Origin: Betaproteobacteria bacterium SCN1
Lineage (GTDB): Bacteria > Pseudomonadota > Gammaproteobacteria > Burkholderiales > Thiobacillaceae
NCBI GenBank assembly: GCA_008923315.1
Contig: WBSF01000007.1
Coordinates: 340,247 to 404,246, forward strand
Length of the DNA: 64,000 nt
Direction of reading: 5' to 3'
The number at the start of each line of letters is the position of its first letter. Position 1 is the stretch's first letter. Shown here in pieces: positions 24,446-34,588 of this stretch. The position numbers were made by a program, and so were the translations under genes. The notes under the pieces were generated by a model that worked only from the letters and a program-made list of their open reading frames with translations, did not search any database and was not told the origin of the DNA.

Positions 24446-27056
24446 GCCACATCCCCTTGCGGCAGATGCCGCGCGCGTCGCAGTAGCGGCAGACGGCGTC
24501 GATGCCCGAAGCGGCGAGCGGCGCGCCGGCGGCGATGGCTTCGAGCAGCGCCGGCAGGCGGTCGACGATGGCGGCCACGTCGGTTTCGCCGTCGAGTTCC
24601 AGCGGCACAACCGGCGCGTCGCCGAGCGGCAGATAGGCTGCCGCGGCGTCGCAGAGCCAGGCATAGAAAGGCAGCTGCACCGCTTCGCCGGGGTCCTTGA
24701 GTTTCTGCTTCAGTCCGGGTGCGGCGCCGGTCTTGTAGTCGAACACGGCACGCGCCGTGTCGCCGTCCGGCAGGGGGCGTTCGTCGACGCGGTCGAGCAC
24801 GCCGGTCAGTTCGACCGTGCCCAGACCGGGGACCGCGACCGGAACGGCGAAGGGCGTTTCGCCGGACGCGTAGCGCCAGCCCTGCGCGGCCCAGGCGAGC
24901 CAGGCATCGATATAGGCGGGCTGGATGCGTGCCCAGCGGCTTGCCCACGCGGCGGCCGTGTACGCCGGCAGATCGGCGAATTCGGCGTGCGTGAAATCGG
25001 CCAGCCGCGTGCGCGCGGCGTCGCGGTCGTGCGGCGGATCGCTGTCGTGGAAGCGCTTCAGCACGCGGTGCAGCGCGGTGCCGTAGTCGCTCTTGTCGAG
25101 CGGATCGTCGGCTTCGTCGAGCGCGCGCACCGCGAGTACGCGTTCGACGAAAAAGCGGTACGGGCAGTCGAGCAGGGTCTGATAGGCGGTGGGCGAATAG
25201 CGGCGCGGCAAGTCGGCGGGCGCGGCGGCGGGCGCGGGCTGCACGCACGGCGAAACCGGTGGGCCCGGACGTGCGGGCGGCTCGCCGCCGGCCTGTTCGG
25301 GCAGTGCGCCGCCCCAGGCTGCGCGGTGCAGGGCGTTCAGCCGCAGCACCAGCGGCGAGGCCGGATTGGGCTCGTCGTCGTGCCAGGCTTGCCAGGAGAA
25401 CAGCGTATGCGCCGACGCCGCGAGCGCGACGAGATCGGCGACGGCGGCTTCGGCCTCGTCGCGCGCCGTAGGCAGGCCGAGCGCGGCATGCGTGGCCTGC
25501 GAAAACAGGCCGGGTGCGGGCGCGGCGGGCAGGCGGCGCGCGTCGGCGCCGATCACCGCGACCGCGTCGAACAGGCGGCCGCGCGCGGCGGGCAGCGAGG
25601 TGAGCATGACCGGGCTGACGACGCTCTGGTCCATGAAGCTTGCCGCTTCCAGTGCGCGGTCGAGCCAGCGCCGCCACTCGGCGAAACCGTATTTTTCGGT
25701 GTCGGCGGCCAGGTCGCGGCGCAGTCCGTCGAGCGCGTCGCGCAGCGCGCGTCCGGCGGCGTCCGCGTCCAGCGCCGCGTGCGCGCCCAGCGCATCGAGA
25801 CTGGCGGACAGCCGGTCCAGCCAGACGGCGAGCGGCGCACGGGCGCGCGAAAAATCGCGCGCGGCGGCAGCCAGCGCATCCAGCCAGCCGGGCATGTCGC
25901 CGAACAGTTCGCGCGCCTGTCGCTGCATCTCGTGCAGGCCCTGCGATACGCCGCGCCGGCGCAGGGCGAGTTCGAAAGCCAGCACCTGATCCTGCCGTGC
26001 GGCAGGCTCGCCGAGCACGAAGGGCGACTTCAGCAGGTCGAGCAGTTCGACGTGGGGAAAGTCGTTCGCCAGGCATTCCAGCCAGCGGTCGACCACGGCC
26101 GCCGCCGCGGTCGTCGACAGCGTCCAGCCGGTTTCGTCGGCGACCAGCACGTCGAGCCGTTCCAGCAGGGCACGCACGCGGCGCGCGGTTTCGCGGTCGA
26201 GCGCGATGAGCGCGATGCGCGCGCGGCCGGCCTGCAGCTGTTCGGCCACCCAGGCGGCGACGGCGCGCGCTTCGGCTTCCAGGTGCGGCGCCGGCGCGCA
26301 GCGCAGCGTGTCGGCAAAAGGCGATTCGGGCAGCGCGGCGCGCAAGGCCCGGGCGCGCTCGGCCAGCGGCGGCACGGTCTCGCCCCAGGCGGCGCGCAGC
26401 GCGCGAACCCGCGGCGCATGCGCATCGAGGTCGATCAGTTCGACCGGCGCATGCGCCGCGCACTGCGCGAAAAAGTGTTGTTCGACGGCAGTGAGCCGGC
26501 CGAGGCCGAACGCCAGCACCGGCCGCGGCGCCGCGGCAAAAACGTCGGCCAGCGCGTCGAGCGCGCGCGCATAGCGCGTCTGCGGGTCGCGGCCGTCGCC
26601 GTTCATCGTGGTCCACACGGTTTCCGCCAGCGCGATTTCGCGTTCGAGCGCACCGCCCAGGTGCGCTCGCAGGCGCGGCCCGGCTTCGCCGCCCAGGCGT
26701 TCCGCCGAGAGCCGGTCGGCGAGCTGCAGCAGTTCGGCGGCGAGCGCCCAGGGGTCGACGTTGCCGAGCCAGTGCTCGTGCCGCAGCACGCCGGCCAGTC
26801 GCGCCAGCCGGGCCGCGCCCGGTTCGGCCTGGCCGGCCGCGTGGCGTTCCGCCCAGCTCTTGAGCGGCAGGGTCTCGGGCGGGATGAGTGCGGGCTGCCG
26901 GGCCAGACGGGCCAGCGCGCGCGTGAAATCCGCGCCGGCGCGGTGGTTGGGGACGAGTACCGTCAGCCCGGACAGGTCGGGCAGGCGGTCGGCATGGCGG
27001 TCGAGCAGGTGGCGGGCGGCGGCGAGAGGCAGTGCGGCCTCGCCCGGGGCGGACAC
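24438..27056 (-). CDS. AddB-like PD-(D/E)XK nuclease with Fe-S cysteines
   Basis: An 872-residue partner of the AddA-like helicase. The N-terminal part looks like an inactivated helicase with degenerate ATPase motifs (LTVLVPNHRAGADF, LALIALDRETARRV). The C-terminal nuclease has LTGVLDRVDERPLPDGD and VFDYKTG. Four cysteines suited to bind a 4Fe-4S cluster are present: one in LLDCPYRFF and three in CRYCDARGIC, as in AddB and related nucleases. The frame is open beyond the true start and overlaps fdxA. I chose the GTG at 27056, six bases past the fdxA stop; the exact start is uncertain. Confidence 0.88.
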   Translation of the reverse strand: MSAPGEAALPLAAARHLLDRHADRLPDLSGLTVLVPNHRAGADFTRALARLARQPALIPPETLPLKSWAERHAAGQAEPGAARLARLAGVLRHEHWLGNVDPWALAAELLQLADRLSAERLGGEAGPRLRAHLGGALEREIALAETVWTTMNGDGRDPQTRYARALDALADVFAAAPRPVLAFGLGRLTAVEQHFFAQCAAHAPVELIDLDAHAPRVRALRAAWGETVPPLAERARALRAALPESPFADTLRCAPAPHLEAEARAVAAWVAEQLQAGRARIALIALDRETARRVRALLERLDVLVADETGWTLSTTAAAAVVDRWLECLANDFPHVELLDLLKSPFVLGEPAARQDQVLAFELALRRRGVSQGLHEMQRQARELFGDMPGWLDALAAAARDFSRARAPLAVWLDRLSASLDALGAHAALDADAAGRALRDALDGLRRDLAADTEKYGFAEWRRWLDRALEAASFMDQSVVSPVMLTSLPAARGRLFDAVAVIGADARRLPAAPAPGLFSQATHAALGLPTARDEAEAAVADLVALAASAHTLFSWQAWHDDEPNPASPLVLRLNALHRAAWGGALPEQAGGEPPARPGPPVSPCVQPAPAAAPADLPRRYSPTAYQTLLDCPYRFFVERVLAVRALDEADDPLDKSDYGTALHRVLKRFHDSDPPHDRDAARTRLADFTHAEFADLPAYTAAAWASRWARIQPAYIDAWLAWAAQGWRYASGETPFAVPVAVPGLGTVELTGVLDRVDERPLPDGDTARAVFDYKTGAAPGLKQKLKDPGEAVQLPFYAWLCDAAAAYLPLGDAPVVPLELDGETDVAAIVDRLPALLEAIAAGAPLAASGIDAVCRYCDARGICRKGMWHA

Positions 27057-27061
27057 CGGAA

Positions 27062-27385
27062 TCAGCGTTCCAGGTATTGCAGCTTGTCCTTGACGCCGAC
27101 CCAGTCGTCGGCGTCGGGTGGCGGGTCCTTGCGCTCGACGATGACTTTCCAGATCTTGGACAGCTCGGCGTTCAGCGCGATGTATTCGCGCTGGTCGTCC
27201 GGCACGTCGTCCTCGGCGAAAATCGCTTCGGCGGGACATTCGGCCACGCACAGGGTGCAGTCGATGCACTCCTCGGGATCGATGACGAGGAAATTGGGGC
27301 CTTCATGGAAGCAGTCCACCGGACAGACATCGACACAGTCGGTGTATTTGCATTTCACGCAGGCGTCGGCAACAACGTAGGTCAT
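27062..27385 (-). CDS. fdxA: 7Fe-8S ferredoxin FdxA
   Basis: A 107-residue Azotobacter ferredoxin I-type protein carrying one 3Fe-4S and one 4Fe-4S cluster in the cytosol. The cysteine pattern [17 protein letters not shown] followed by [12 protein letters not shown] gives the nine-cysteine arrangement of FdxA. The family C-terminal extension ([17 protein letters not shown]) is present. It donates or accepts low-potential electrons; the partner is not evident. It lies directly upstream of the AddB-like gene, itself an Fe-S protein, which may be coincidental. Confidence 0.94.
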   Translation of the reverse strand: MTYVVADACVKCKYTDCVDVCPVDCFHEGPNFLVIDPEECIDCTLCVAECPAEAIFAEDDVPDDQREYIALNAELSKIWKVIVERKDPPPDADDWVGVKDKLQYLER

Positions 27386-27735
27386 GGGCTAGAGCCTATT
27401 CAGCGGGATTCATGTCCTGCGCCGTTACTGCCTGCGGGGCGCAGGGTACGGCGCGGGAGGCGCACCGGCCATTCTAAACGCTAAACAAGCCGCCCGTGGC
27501 GCGCCAGGGTGCCGGCGGGACAGGCCTGTTTCGGGAGCGGGGCCGGATGGCGGAGGGATTCCGCCGGGTACGTCGGGGGCCGGCTACTTGCGTCCGGCCA
27601 TTTTCGAGGTAGCATATTGGCACAACACCGAAATTTCCAGCCTTACCGTCCGCGTCAAAACCGCTCGAGCCGGTCCCAGCCAATCCCAAAATCCGTCCGG
27701 CTCCAGCCCCCTCTTCCAAATTTAGGAGCTTCCCG
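27386..27735. other. 350-base divergent intergenic region, fdxA / trxA
   Basis: No convincing gene is seen here; the small frames lack ribosome binding sites and protein character. It must hold divergent promoters for fdxA and trxA. A Shine-Dalgarno TAGGAG ends ten bases before the trxA ATG. The 15 bases GTCCGGCCATTTTCG at 27592-27606 recur exactly in the rpmE promoter region. No clean -35/-10 pair could be fixed for either gene. Confidence 0.6.
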
Positions 27736-28062
27736 ATGAGCGAGCATGTTCATTACATATCCGATGATTCCTTCGAGCAGGAAGTCCTGCAGGCCGGCGT
27801 GCCCGTGCTGGTGGACTACTGGGCCGACTGGTGCGGTCCCTGCAAGATGATCTCGCCGATCCTCGACGAGGTTGCCAAGGAATACGCCGGCAAGCTCAAG
27901 GTCTGCAAGCTCAACATCGACGAGAACCAGGCCACGCCGCCCAAGTTCGGCATCCGCGGCATCCCCACCCTGATGATCTTCAAGAACGGCAACGTCGAAG
28001 CCACCAAGGTCGGTGCCCTTTCCAAATCCCAACTGACTGCCTTCGTTGACAGCAACATCTGA
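27736..28062 (+). CDS. trxA: thioredoxin 1
   Basis: A 108-residue cytosolic disulfide reductase carrying the active site WCGPCK (Cys33 and Cys36). The fold markers [10 protein letters not shown], the cis-proline segment [11 protein letters not shown] and the buried Asp27 are as expected for TrxA. It supplies electrons to reductases of ribonucleotides, methionine sulfoxide and peroxides. Rho follows on the same strand, an order seen in many proteobacteria. A TAGGAG Shine-Dalgarno precedes the ATG. Confidence 0.97.
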   Translation: MSEHVHYISDDSFEQEVLQAGVPVLVDYWADWCGPCKMISPILDEVAKEYAGKLKVCKLNIDENQATPPKFGIRGIPTLMIFKNGNVEATKVGALSKSQLTAFVDSNI

Positions 28063-28186
28063 CACCCCGCCCGGACGGCGCCCCCGGCGCACCCAACGCG
28101 CGCACCGCCGTCCTTCCCCGCCCGAGCTCCCCCTGATGGATACACCGATCGAAACGGACGGGGAGCCAGCCGAGGCTCGTCCCGCC

Positions 28187-29446
<1,260 letters not shown>

Positions 29447-29513
29447 ACGGCGGCGCTTCCCTGCCGGGCCACGGGGGACCGTCCGGCCCGAATTTCGGTC
29501 TTTGCGGCAGGGA

Positions 29514-29542
29514 TTGATCGGTCCGGCCATTTTCGCTATACT
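29514..29542 (+). promoter_or_regulatory. sigma70 promoter of rpmE
   Basis: TTGATC (29514-29519) and TATACT (29537-29542) are separated by exactly 17 bases. The start of transcription would fall around 29549, about 30 bases before the rpmE ATG. Each hexamer matches four or five of six consensus bases. Confidence 0.65.
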
Positions 29543-29579
29543 CCCGCGTTCTCCGAATTCAACCCCTTGAGGAATTGCC

Positions 29580-29786
29580 ATGAAAGCCGGCATTCATCCC
29601 GATTACAAAGAAGTCACCGTGACCTGTTCGTGCGGCAGCGTGTTCAAGACCCGCTCCACGCTGGGCAAGGATGCCCTGCACGTGGAAGTCTGCGCGGCCT
29701 GCCATCCGTTCTATACCGGCAAGCAGAAGATCGTCGATACCGCCGGCCGTGTGGAGAAATTCCGCCAGCGTTATGGCATGAAGTGA
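29580..29786 (+). CDS. rpmE: 50S ribosomal protein L31
   Basis: A 68-residue ribosomal protein of the zinc-binding (C+) type. Cysteines 16 and 18 (CSC) and 38 and 41 (CAAC) form the metal site. The motifs [14 protein letters not shown] and [20 protein letters not shown] are diagnostic. It sits downstream of rho but has its own promoter, and ends at a strong terminator. In zinc limitation such proteins are replaced by C-minus paralogues; none is in this window. Confidence 0.97.
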   Translation: MKAGIHPDYKEVTVTCSCGSVFKTRSTLGKDALHVEVCAACHPFYTGKQKIVDTAGRVEKFRQRYGMK

Positions 29787-29808
29787 TCCCTGCTCCGGCG
29801 GGCACACG

Positions 29809-29832
29809 AAAAGCGGCGCGAGCCGCTTTTTT
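29809..29832 (+). terminator. Rho-independent terminator after rpmE
   Basis: A perfect 9-base-pair stem (AAAAGCGGC pairing with GCCGCTTTT) with a GCGA tetraloop, continued by TT and a further TTGTTTTG, 22 bases after the rpmE stop. The GNRA-type loop and U-tract make this a strong intrinsic terminator. Confidence 0.9.
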
Positions 29833-29920
29833 GTTTTGTGCGTCACCGGGCTTTTTTGCCGTCGCGCGCAGGCGCTGACGGTATCATTCCGGGCATCGTC
29901 ATCCAGGGACCGGCTCGAAG

Positions 29921-31372
29921 GTGCATTCCCACCCGCTCAAACGCATCGCGCTCGCCGTGTTCAGTGTGCTGGCGCTCACCCACTGCGCGCAGAATCCTGT
30001 CACGGGCGACAGGAATTTCGTTCTGATGTCCGAGGCGCAGGAAATCCAGATGGGCGCCGCGGCGCACAAGGATGTCCTGAAGGAATACCCCGCAGTTGCC
30101 GCCCCCGCGCTGCAGGCCTATGTCGATGCGATCGGCCAGACGCTGGCGAAGCAGAGCCACCGGCCGAGCCTGCAATGGCATTTCACTGTGGTCGACAGCC
30201 CGGACGTCAACGCGTTCGCCCTGCCCGGCGGCTATGTCTACGTCACGCGCGGCATCCTGGCCTATCTCGATTCGGAGGCGGAACTCGCGGGGGTGATCGG
30301 TCACGAGATCGGTCACGTCACCGCCCGCCACGGCGTGCGCCAGCAGAGCGCGGCGACGGCCGCAGGGGTTGGCGCGGTGCTCGGTGCGGTTCTGGTGCCC
30401 GGCATGAACAACCAGGCCGGCGCTTCGCTCATGCAGACGCTGGCGCAAGCCTGGACCGCGGGCTACGGCCGCGACCACGAACTCGAATCCGATCGTCTCG
30501 GTGCGGCGTATCTCGCCAAAACCGGCTACGACCCGCAGGCCATGATCGAGGTCATCGGCGTGCTCAAGGACCAGGAAATCTTTGCTGCCGAACAGGCCAA
30601 GCGCGACGGCCGTCAGCCGCAGACTTATCACGGCACCTTTGCCACCCACCCCAGCAACGATGCCCGGCTCAAACAGGTGGTGGGCGAAGCGACGAAGTAT
30701 GCGGTTGCCAACCCGCGAGAGGGCCGCGATGATTACCTGCAGCATCTCGACGGCATGATCTTCGGCGACAGTCCCGAGCAGGGCGTGATCCGTGGCAATG
30801 CGCTGTTGCACGAAAAGCTCGGACTGGCGCTGCAGTTCCCGCCGGGCTGGCGCGTGCAGAACCGTGCCGATCGCGTCACGGCCGTCAGTCCCGGCGGCGA
30901 TGCGCTGGTCGAACTGCTGCCCGGCCCCAGGGACGGCAAGCCGCTCGATACCCTGCAAAAAGGCCTGAAACTCGATCCCGGCGCGCGTTTCGACAGCGGC
31001 AGTCTCAGCGGCTATCCGGCCGCCTTTGCCGCCGGCGCGCAGCAGGGCAAGCCCGTGGTGGTCGCGGCCGTGGCCTTCAGCGGCGCGCAGTACCTGATCG
31101 CGGGCATGGCGAAGGACGCCACCGTCTATGCACGCGAGCGCGCTGCCCTGCGCGGCGCGATCAACAGCTTCCATGCCCTCACGCCGGCCGAACGGCAGGC
31201 CGCACGGCCGCATGTCATCCGCACGTTCGTCGCACAACCCGGCACGACCGTCGCCGAGCTGGCGCGCCGTTCGCCGCTGGGCGCCGAAGCCGAAGGCCAG
31301 CTGCGCCTCATGAACGGCCTTTATCCCGCTGGCGAGCCCAAGCCCGGCCAGCGCCTGAAAATTGTTCAATAA
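29921..31372 (+). CDS. M48 family (BepA/LoiP-like) metalloprotease lipoprotein
   Basis: A 483-residue zinc metalloprotease anchored in the envelope. It starts with GTG, has a lipoprotein signal ending LALTHC (Cys22), and carries the zinc motif HEIGH at residues 128-132 with the third-ligand region HELESDRLG at 186-194. The phrase NAFALPGGYVYVTRG is typical of periplasmic M48 proteases that help assemble or degrade outer-membrane proteins. The last 50 residues (FVAQPGTTVAELARRSP and EPKPGQRLKIVQ) resemble a LysM-like peptidoglycan-binding tail. This may hold the protease at the wall. Its stop lies inside the start of the next gene. Confidence 0.92.
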   Translation: MHSHPLKRIALAVFSVLALTHCAQNPVTGDRNFVLMSEAQEIQMGAAAHKDVLKEYPAVAAPALQAYVDAIGQTLAKQSHRPSLQWHFTVVDSPDVNAFALPGGYVYVTRGILAYLDSEAELAGVIGHEIGHVTARHGVRQQSAATAAGVGAVLGAVLVPGMNNQAGASLMQTLAQAWTAGYGRDHELESDRLGAAYLAKTGYDPQAMIEVIGVLKDQEIFAAEQAKRDGRQPQTYHGTFATHPSNDARLKQVVGEATKYAVANPREGRDDYLQHLDGMIFGDSPEQGVIRGNALLHEKLGLALQFPPGWRVQNRADRVTAVSPGGDALVELLPGPRDGKPLDTLQKGLKLDPGARFDSGSLSGYPAAFAAGAQQGKPVVVAAVAFSGAQYLIAGMAKDATVYARERAALRGAINSFHALTPAERQAARPHVIRTFVAQPGTTVAELARRSPLGAEAEGQLRLMNGLYPAGEPKPGQRLKIVQ

Positions 31373-32891
31373 CGCCGCCCTGGCCCGGATCGGCCTGTTC
31401 CTGCTGTGCGCGCTCTGGGTACTGCCCGGCCTGATCGGGCACACGCCCTGGAAAGGCGGCGATGGCGAAGCCTTCGTCCGGCTGTGGCAGAGCTGGCACG
31501 CCGACCCGGCCCCGTCGCTGTATGGCTGGGTGGCGGCCGGTACGGCCTGGCTGACCTCGCCGGTGCTCGCGTTGCACGACGGCGCACGGCTGGCGTCCGG
31601 CCTGTTCATCGCCGCCGCACTGTTCTTCACCGCACGTGCGGCGCGTGCGCTGTACGGCAGCGACGCCGGCTGGCCGGCTGCGCTGGCCCTGCTGGGTTGT
31701 CTGGGTCTCCTGGTGCGCGGCCACGAGTTCAACGCCTATACCGCGCAGTTTGCGGCGGCCGCCCTGCTGATCCATGGACTCGCCGTCATTCCCACCGATG
31801 CGCGGGGCGGCTGGGCCGTCGCCATCGGCGGTTTTCTGCTGACGTTCGCCGGCGCGGCCGCCGAAACGGCGGTGCTGCTGCTGGTCGGCCTGGGCCTGGC
31901 GGCCGGGGCGCCGGCCTGGCGCATGCCGGCTACGCGCCGGGCGCTGGCACTGGGTGTCGCCGGTGCCGTATTGCTGGTCACGGCGTGGGGGGCGGCCTGG
32001 GCCGCGCAAGGCGTGCCCTGGTCGCGGACGCTCGAATCGGCGCGCTGGGCGGCCGCGCCCCATGCGTATTTTCTCGGCATTCTCGGCTGGTTCGCCTGGC
32101 CGGCGTGGCCGCTGGCGGCCTGGGCGGCCTACCGGGGCCGCGCGCATCCGAGCGAACCGGGGTTTATCCTGCCCCTGTCGGTGTTCGCGGCGATGCTGGC
32201 GCTTTATGCGTTCGCGGTGGATCCCGGCGAGGAACAGGGGTTGATCCTGCTGTTGCCGCTGGCGCTGCTGGCGGGGGCCGGCGTATCCACGCTGCGGCGC
32301 GGCGCGGCGAATGCGCTGCTCTGGTTCGGCGTCATGCTGTTCGGGTTTCTCGCGCTTGTGCTCTGGGTGTACTGGAGCGCGCACGATCTGGAGGCGCCCG
32401 CGCGGGTGGCGGCGCGGCTGACCCGTCTCGGGATGACCGGGGTCGGAGCGCTGCGTCCCTGGGCGCTGATTCTGGGCGGTCTGGCGACGGTGGTCTGGAT
32501 CGTTTTCCTGCTGCGCGTGCGGCGTACGCCCATGCGCCCCATCCTGGTCTGGACGGCCGGACTGACTTTCGTGTGGGTTCTGCTGATGGCCCTGTTCCAG
32601 GGGCCGCTCGACCAGCGCCTCGGCTACGCGGGTCTGGCGGCGGAGGTGGCGCGGCGCGTGCCGGCGAACGCCTGCGTCGAAACCTATGCCGTGCGCAGCC
32701 AGGCGGGCCTGCTGCTGGCCTATCACAGCGGGCGCGATTTCCGCCCCGCCGATGCCGGTTGCGACTGGCTGCTGGTGCAGGCGCGTCGCAAGAGCGGGCT
32801 CCCTGCGGTCGCGCCGGAATGGGTCAAGCAGGCCGACATCATCCGTCCCGGCGACCGCGACGACCGTTTTGCGCTGTATGTCCGCCGCTGA
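31362..32891 (+). CDS. polytopic membrane protein, possibly glycosyltransferase-like
   Basis: A 509-residue integral membrane protein with about ten to twelve hydrophobic helices and a C-terminal soluble domain of about 90 residues (CVETYAVRSQAGLLLAYHSG and onward). The layout, with a large first loop containing WKGGDGEAF and a terminal extracytoplasmic domain, resembles the GT-C glycosyltransferases of the ArnT/PMT type. I cannot confirm a catalytic motif, so the function stays open. It starts with TTG, overlapping the M48 gene by 11 bases, and overlaps mobA by 14 bases, which strongly suggests one transcript. Confidence 0.75.
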   Translation: MFNNAALARIGLFLLCALWVLPGLIGHTPWKGGDGEAFVRLWQSWHADPAPSLYGWVAAGTAWLTSPVLALHDGARLASGLFIAAALFFTARAARALYGSDAGWPAALALLGCLGLLVRGHEFNAYTAQFAAAALLIHGLAVIPTDARGGWAVAIGGFLLTFAGAAAETAVLLLVGLGLAAGAPAWRMPATRRALALGVAGAVLLVTAWGAAWAAQGVPWSRTLESARWAAAPHAYFLGILGWFAWPAWPLAAWAAYRGRAHPSEPGFILPLSVFAAMLALYAFAVDPGEEQGLILLLPLALLAGAGVSTLRRGAANALLWFGVMLFGFLALVLWVYWSAHDLEAPARVAARLTRLGMTGVGALRPWALILGGLATVVWIVFLLRVRRTPMRPILVWTAGLTFVWVLLMALFQGPLDQRLGYAGLAAEVARRVPANACVETYAVRSQAGLLLAYHSGRDFRPADAGCDWLLVQARRKSGLPAVAPEWVKQADIIRPGDRDDRFALYVRR

Positions 32892-33456
32892 ACTGGCCGC
32901 CGTCGTCCTGGCCGGCGGCCGGGGCCTGCGCATGGGTGGTGCCGACAAGGGCCTCGTCGACTACCGCGGCCGGCCGCTGGTCGCCTGGGTGCTCGATGCG
33001 CTCGCGCCGCAGGCCGGCGAAATTCTCATCAGCGCCAACCGCAACCTCGAGCGTTACGCCGCCTTCGGCCATCGTGTCCTGCCTGACACCCTGCCCGATT
33101 TTCCCGGCCCGCTCGCCGGTGTGCTCGCCACCCTGCGCGCCGTCGCCACGCCCTGGCTGCTCGTCGCGCCCTGCGACACGCCGCATCTGCCGCCCGACCT
33201 CGGCGCGCGCCTGCTGGGCGCCGCCCGCCAGGCCGGCACGGCGATCGCCGTCGCCGCCGACGATACGCGCACCCATCCTGCCTGCTTCGTCGTGCGCACC
33301 GATCTGGCCGACGATCTTGCCGCCTGTCTCGCACGCGGCGAACGCGCCGTGCGTCACTGGCAGGCTCCGCACCGCCCCGCCATGGCATATTTCGACGCGG
33401 CCGGTTTCGTCAACTTCAACCGGCCGGAAGACCTCGGGCCGGCGGGCGAGGCCTGA
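32878..33456 (+). CDS. mobA: molybdenum cofactor guanylyltransferase MobA
   Basis: Adds GMP to molybdopterin to make the Mo-bis-MGD cofactor of DMSO-reductase-type enzymes. The 192-residue protein has the nucleotide-binding signature LAGGRGLRMGGADKGL at residues 11-26, the PDFPGPLAGVLATL segment, and the metal-binding region VAPCDTPHLP. A C-terminal FNRPEDL is characteristic of MobA. Its presence implies molybdoenzymes elsewhere in the genome. It overlaps the preceding membrane-protein gene. Confidence 0.93.
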   Translation: MSAAELAAVVLAGGRGLRMGGADKGLVDYRGRPLVAWVLDALAPQAGEILISANRNLERYAAFGHRVLPDTLPDFPGPLAGVLATLRAVATPWLLVAPCDTPHLPPDLGARLLGAARQAGTAIAVAADDTRTHPACFVVRTDLADDLAACLARGERAVRHWQAPHRPAMAYFDAAGFVNFNRPEDLGPAGEA

Positions 33457-33514
33457 TCCGCCGCCGGCGGATGCCTGCTGCATGGATGTTCGACCGTCTG
33501 CCCGAAAAGAACGC

Positions 33515-33952
33515 GTGAGCCCGCCCGACAACCGCACTTACCAGAAACCCCCGGGCCATGCCGCCGGCCCGGCAGGGGCATGGCGGATCAAAACATCGTC
33601 TGCCTGGCCGGCTTTCGCCGCGTTCGCATTCCTGTCGACCGCGATGCCGGCCGCCGCGTTCGACATGGCGAAGCTGACGCCGCCGCAGGCGGCCTACTAC
33701 CGCTGCATGCTGGAACGGGCCGCCGAGCAGGGCCGCCAGTACGACGGCATTGCCTGGCTTGCGGTCAAGGCGGCGCGCGCGGATTGTGCGGCACAGCGCA
33801 AGATCCTGCATGCGGATCTTGCCGCCGAGGCTGCCGCGGCCGGGACTTTATTCGGCGACGGGCGCTCCGGCGAAACCGCTGCCGATGCAGCGCTGGGTGC
33901 GTTCGACGATGCGATTTGGCCCGATCTGATCCGCGTGATCGAGGTGAAGTGA
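33515..33952 (+). CDS. small secreted protein of unknown function
   Basis: A 145-residue protein (from the GTG at 33515) with an internal hydrophobic signal segment (AWPAFAAFAFLSTAMPAAA) and a mature helical domain of about 90 residues with two cysteines (YYRCMLERAAEQ and ARADCAAQRKI). I do not recognise the family. The start is uncertain. An ATG at 33482 is in frame but lacks a ribosome binding site, and either start leaves an unusually long polar stretch before the hydrophobic core. Its stop overlaps the ATG of the next gene (TGATG), which supports it as a real gene. Confidence 0.65.
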   Translation: MSPPDNRTYQKPPGHAAGPAGAWRIKTSSAWPAFAAFAFLSTAMPAAAFDMAKLTPPQAAYYRCMLERAAEQGRQYDGIAWLAVKAARADCAAQRKILHADLAAEAAAAGTLFGDGRSGETAADAALGAFDDAIWPDLIRVIEVK

Positions 33953-34572
33953 TGCAGTTGCTGTTCGTTCACGGCATGGGGCGTTCGCCGCTGTCCGGGT
34001 GGCCCATGCTGCGACGGCTGAAACGCCGGGGGATCGCAGTTGCCACGTTCGGCTACGTCACGGCCCGGCCGGATTTCGAGGCCATCCGGCAACGCCTGCA
34101 AGCGCGCATTGAGCGCCTGGCGCAACAGGGTGACTACGCCCTTGCCGGACATTCGCTCGGCGGCGTGCTGCTTCGGGCCGCTCTGGCGAATCTGCCGCCG
34201 GAGGTTGCGCCGCCGAAGCGGCTGTTCCTTATTGCCACGCCTGTGCATGCGTCGCGGCTTGCGCGTAAATTCCAGCATCGGCTCGCGTACCGGATGCTGA
34301 CCGGCGATTGTGGCCGGCTTCTGGCGTCGGATGCGCGCATGGCGGCCCTGCCGTTACCGTGCGTGCCGACGACTGCGATCATCGGTACGCGCGGCCTGCC
34401 CTGGAAACCGGACCCCTTTCTTGGCGAACCGAACGACGGCGTGGTCGCAGTGTCCGAGGTTTGCGCCGGCTGGCTGGCGGATCAGGTGCGCATCCCGGCG
34501 GTGCATACGCTGATACCGGCCAGCCGGGCGGTCGCCGACATCATCCTGCGCCGGCTGTCGCCGGATTCCTGA
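33952..34572 (+). CDS. alpha/beta-fold hydrolase (lipase-like)
   Basis: A 206-residue cytosolic hydrolase. It begins LLFVHGMGRSPLSGW, which gives the HGM oxyanion-hole turn. The nucleophile elbow is GHSLGG (Ser68). The acid and histidine candidates are in PNDGVVAVSE and VHTLIPASRA. Length is on the short side, consistent with a lid-less family related to PGAP1/lipase proteins. The substrate is unknown. It closes the M48-to-hydrolase run and faces the persulfide dioxygenase gene convergently, with 16 bases between. Confidence 0.87.
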   Translation: MQLLFVHGMGRSPLSGWPMLRRLKRRGIAVATFGYVTARPDFEAIRQRLQARIERLAQQGDYALAGHSLGGVLLRAALANLPPEVAPPKRLFLIATPVHASRLARKFQHRLAYRMLTGDCGRLLASDARMAALPLPCVPTTAIIGTRGLPWKPDPFLGEPNDGVVAVSEVCAGWLADQVRIPAVHTLIPASRAVADIILRRLSPDS

Positions 34573-34588
34573 CGCGCGGACGCGTCGT

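Noticed and set aside
23826-27380. A very long plus-strand open frame (over 1100 codons) opposite the AddA/AddB-like genes
   Set aside because: It is arginine- and glycine-rich with no recognisable domain, runs antisense to two proteins with clear catalytic motifs, and arises because stop codons are rare in GC-rich antisense frames.
27474-27719. Possible 81-codon minus-strand gene in the fdxA-trxA spacer
   Set aside because: No ribosome binding site, low-complexity Gly/Arg/Pro content, and it would occupy the region where both promoters must lie.
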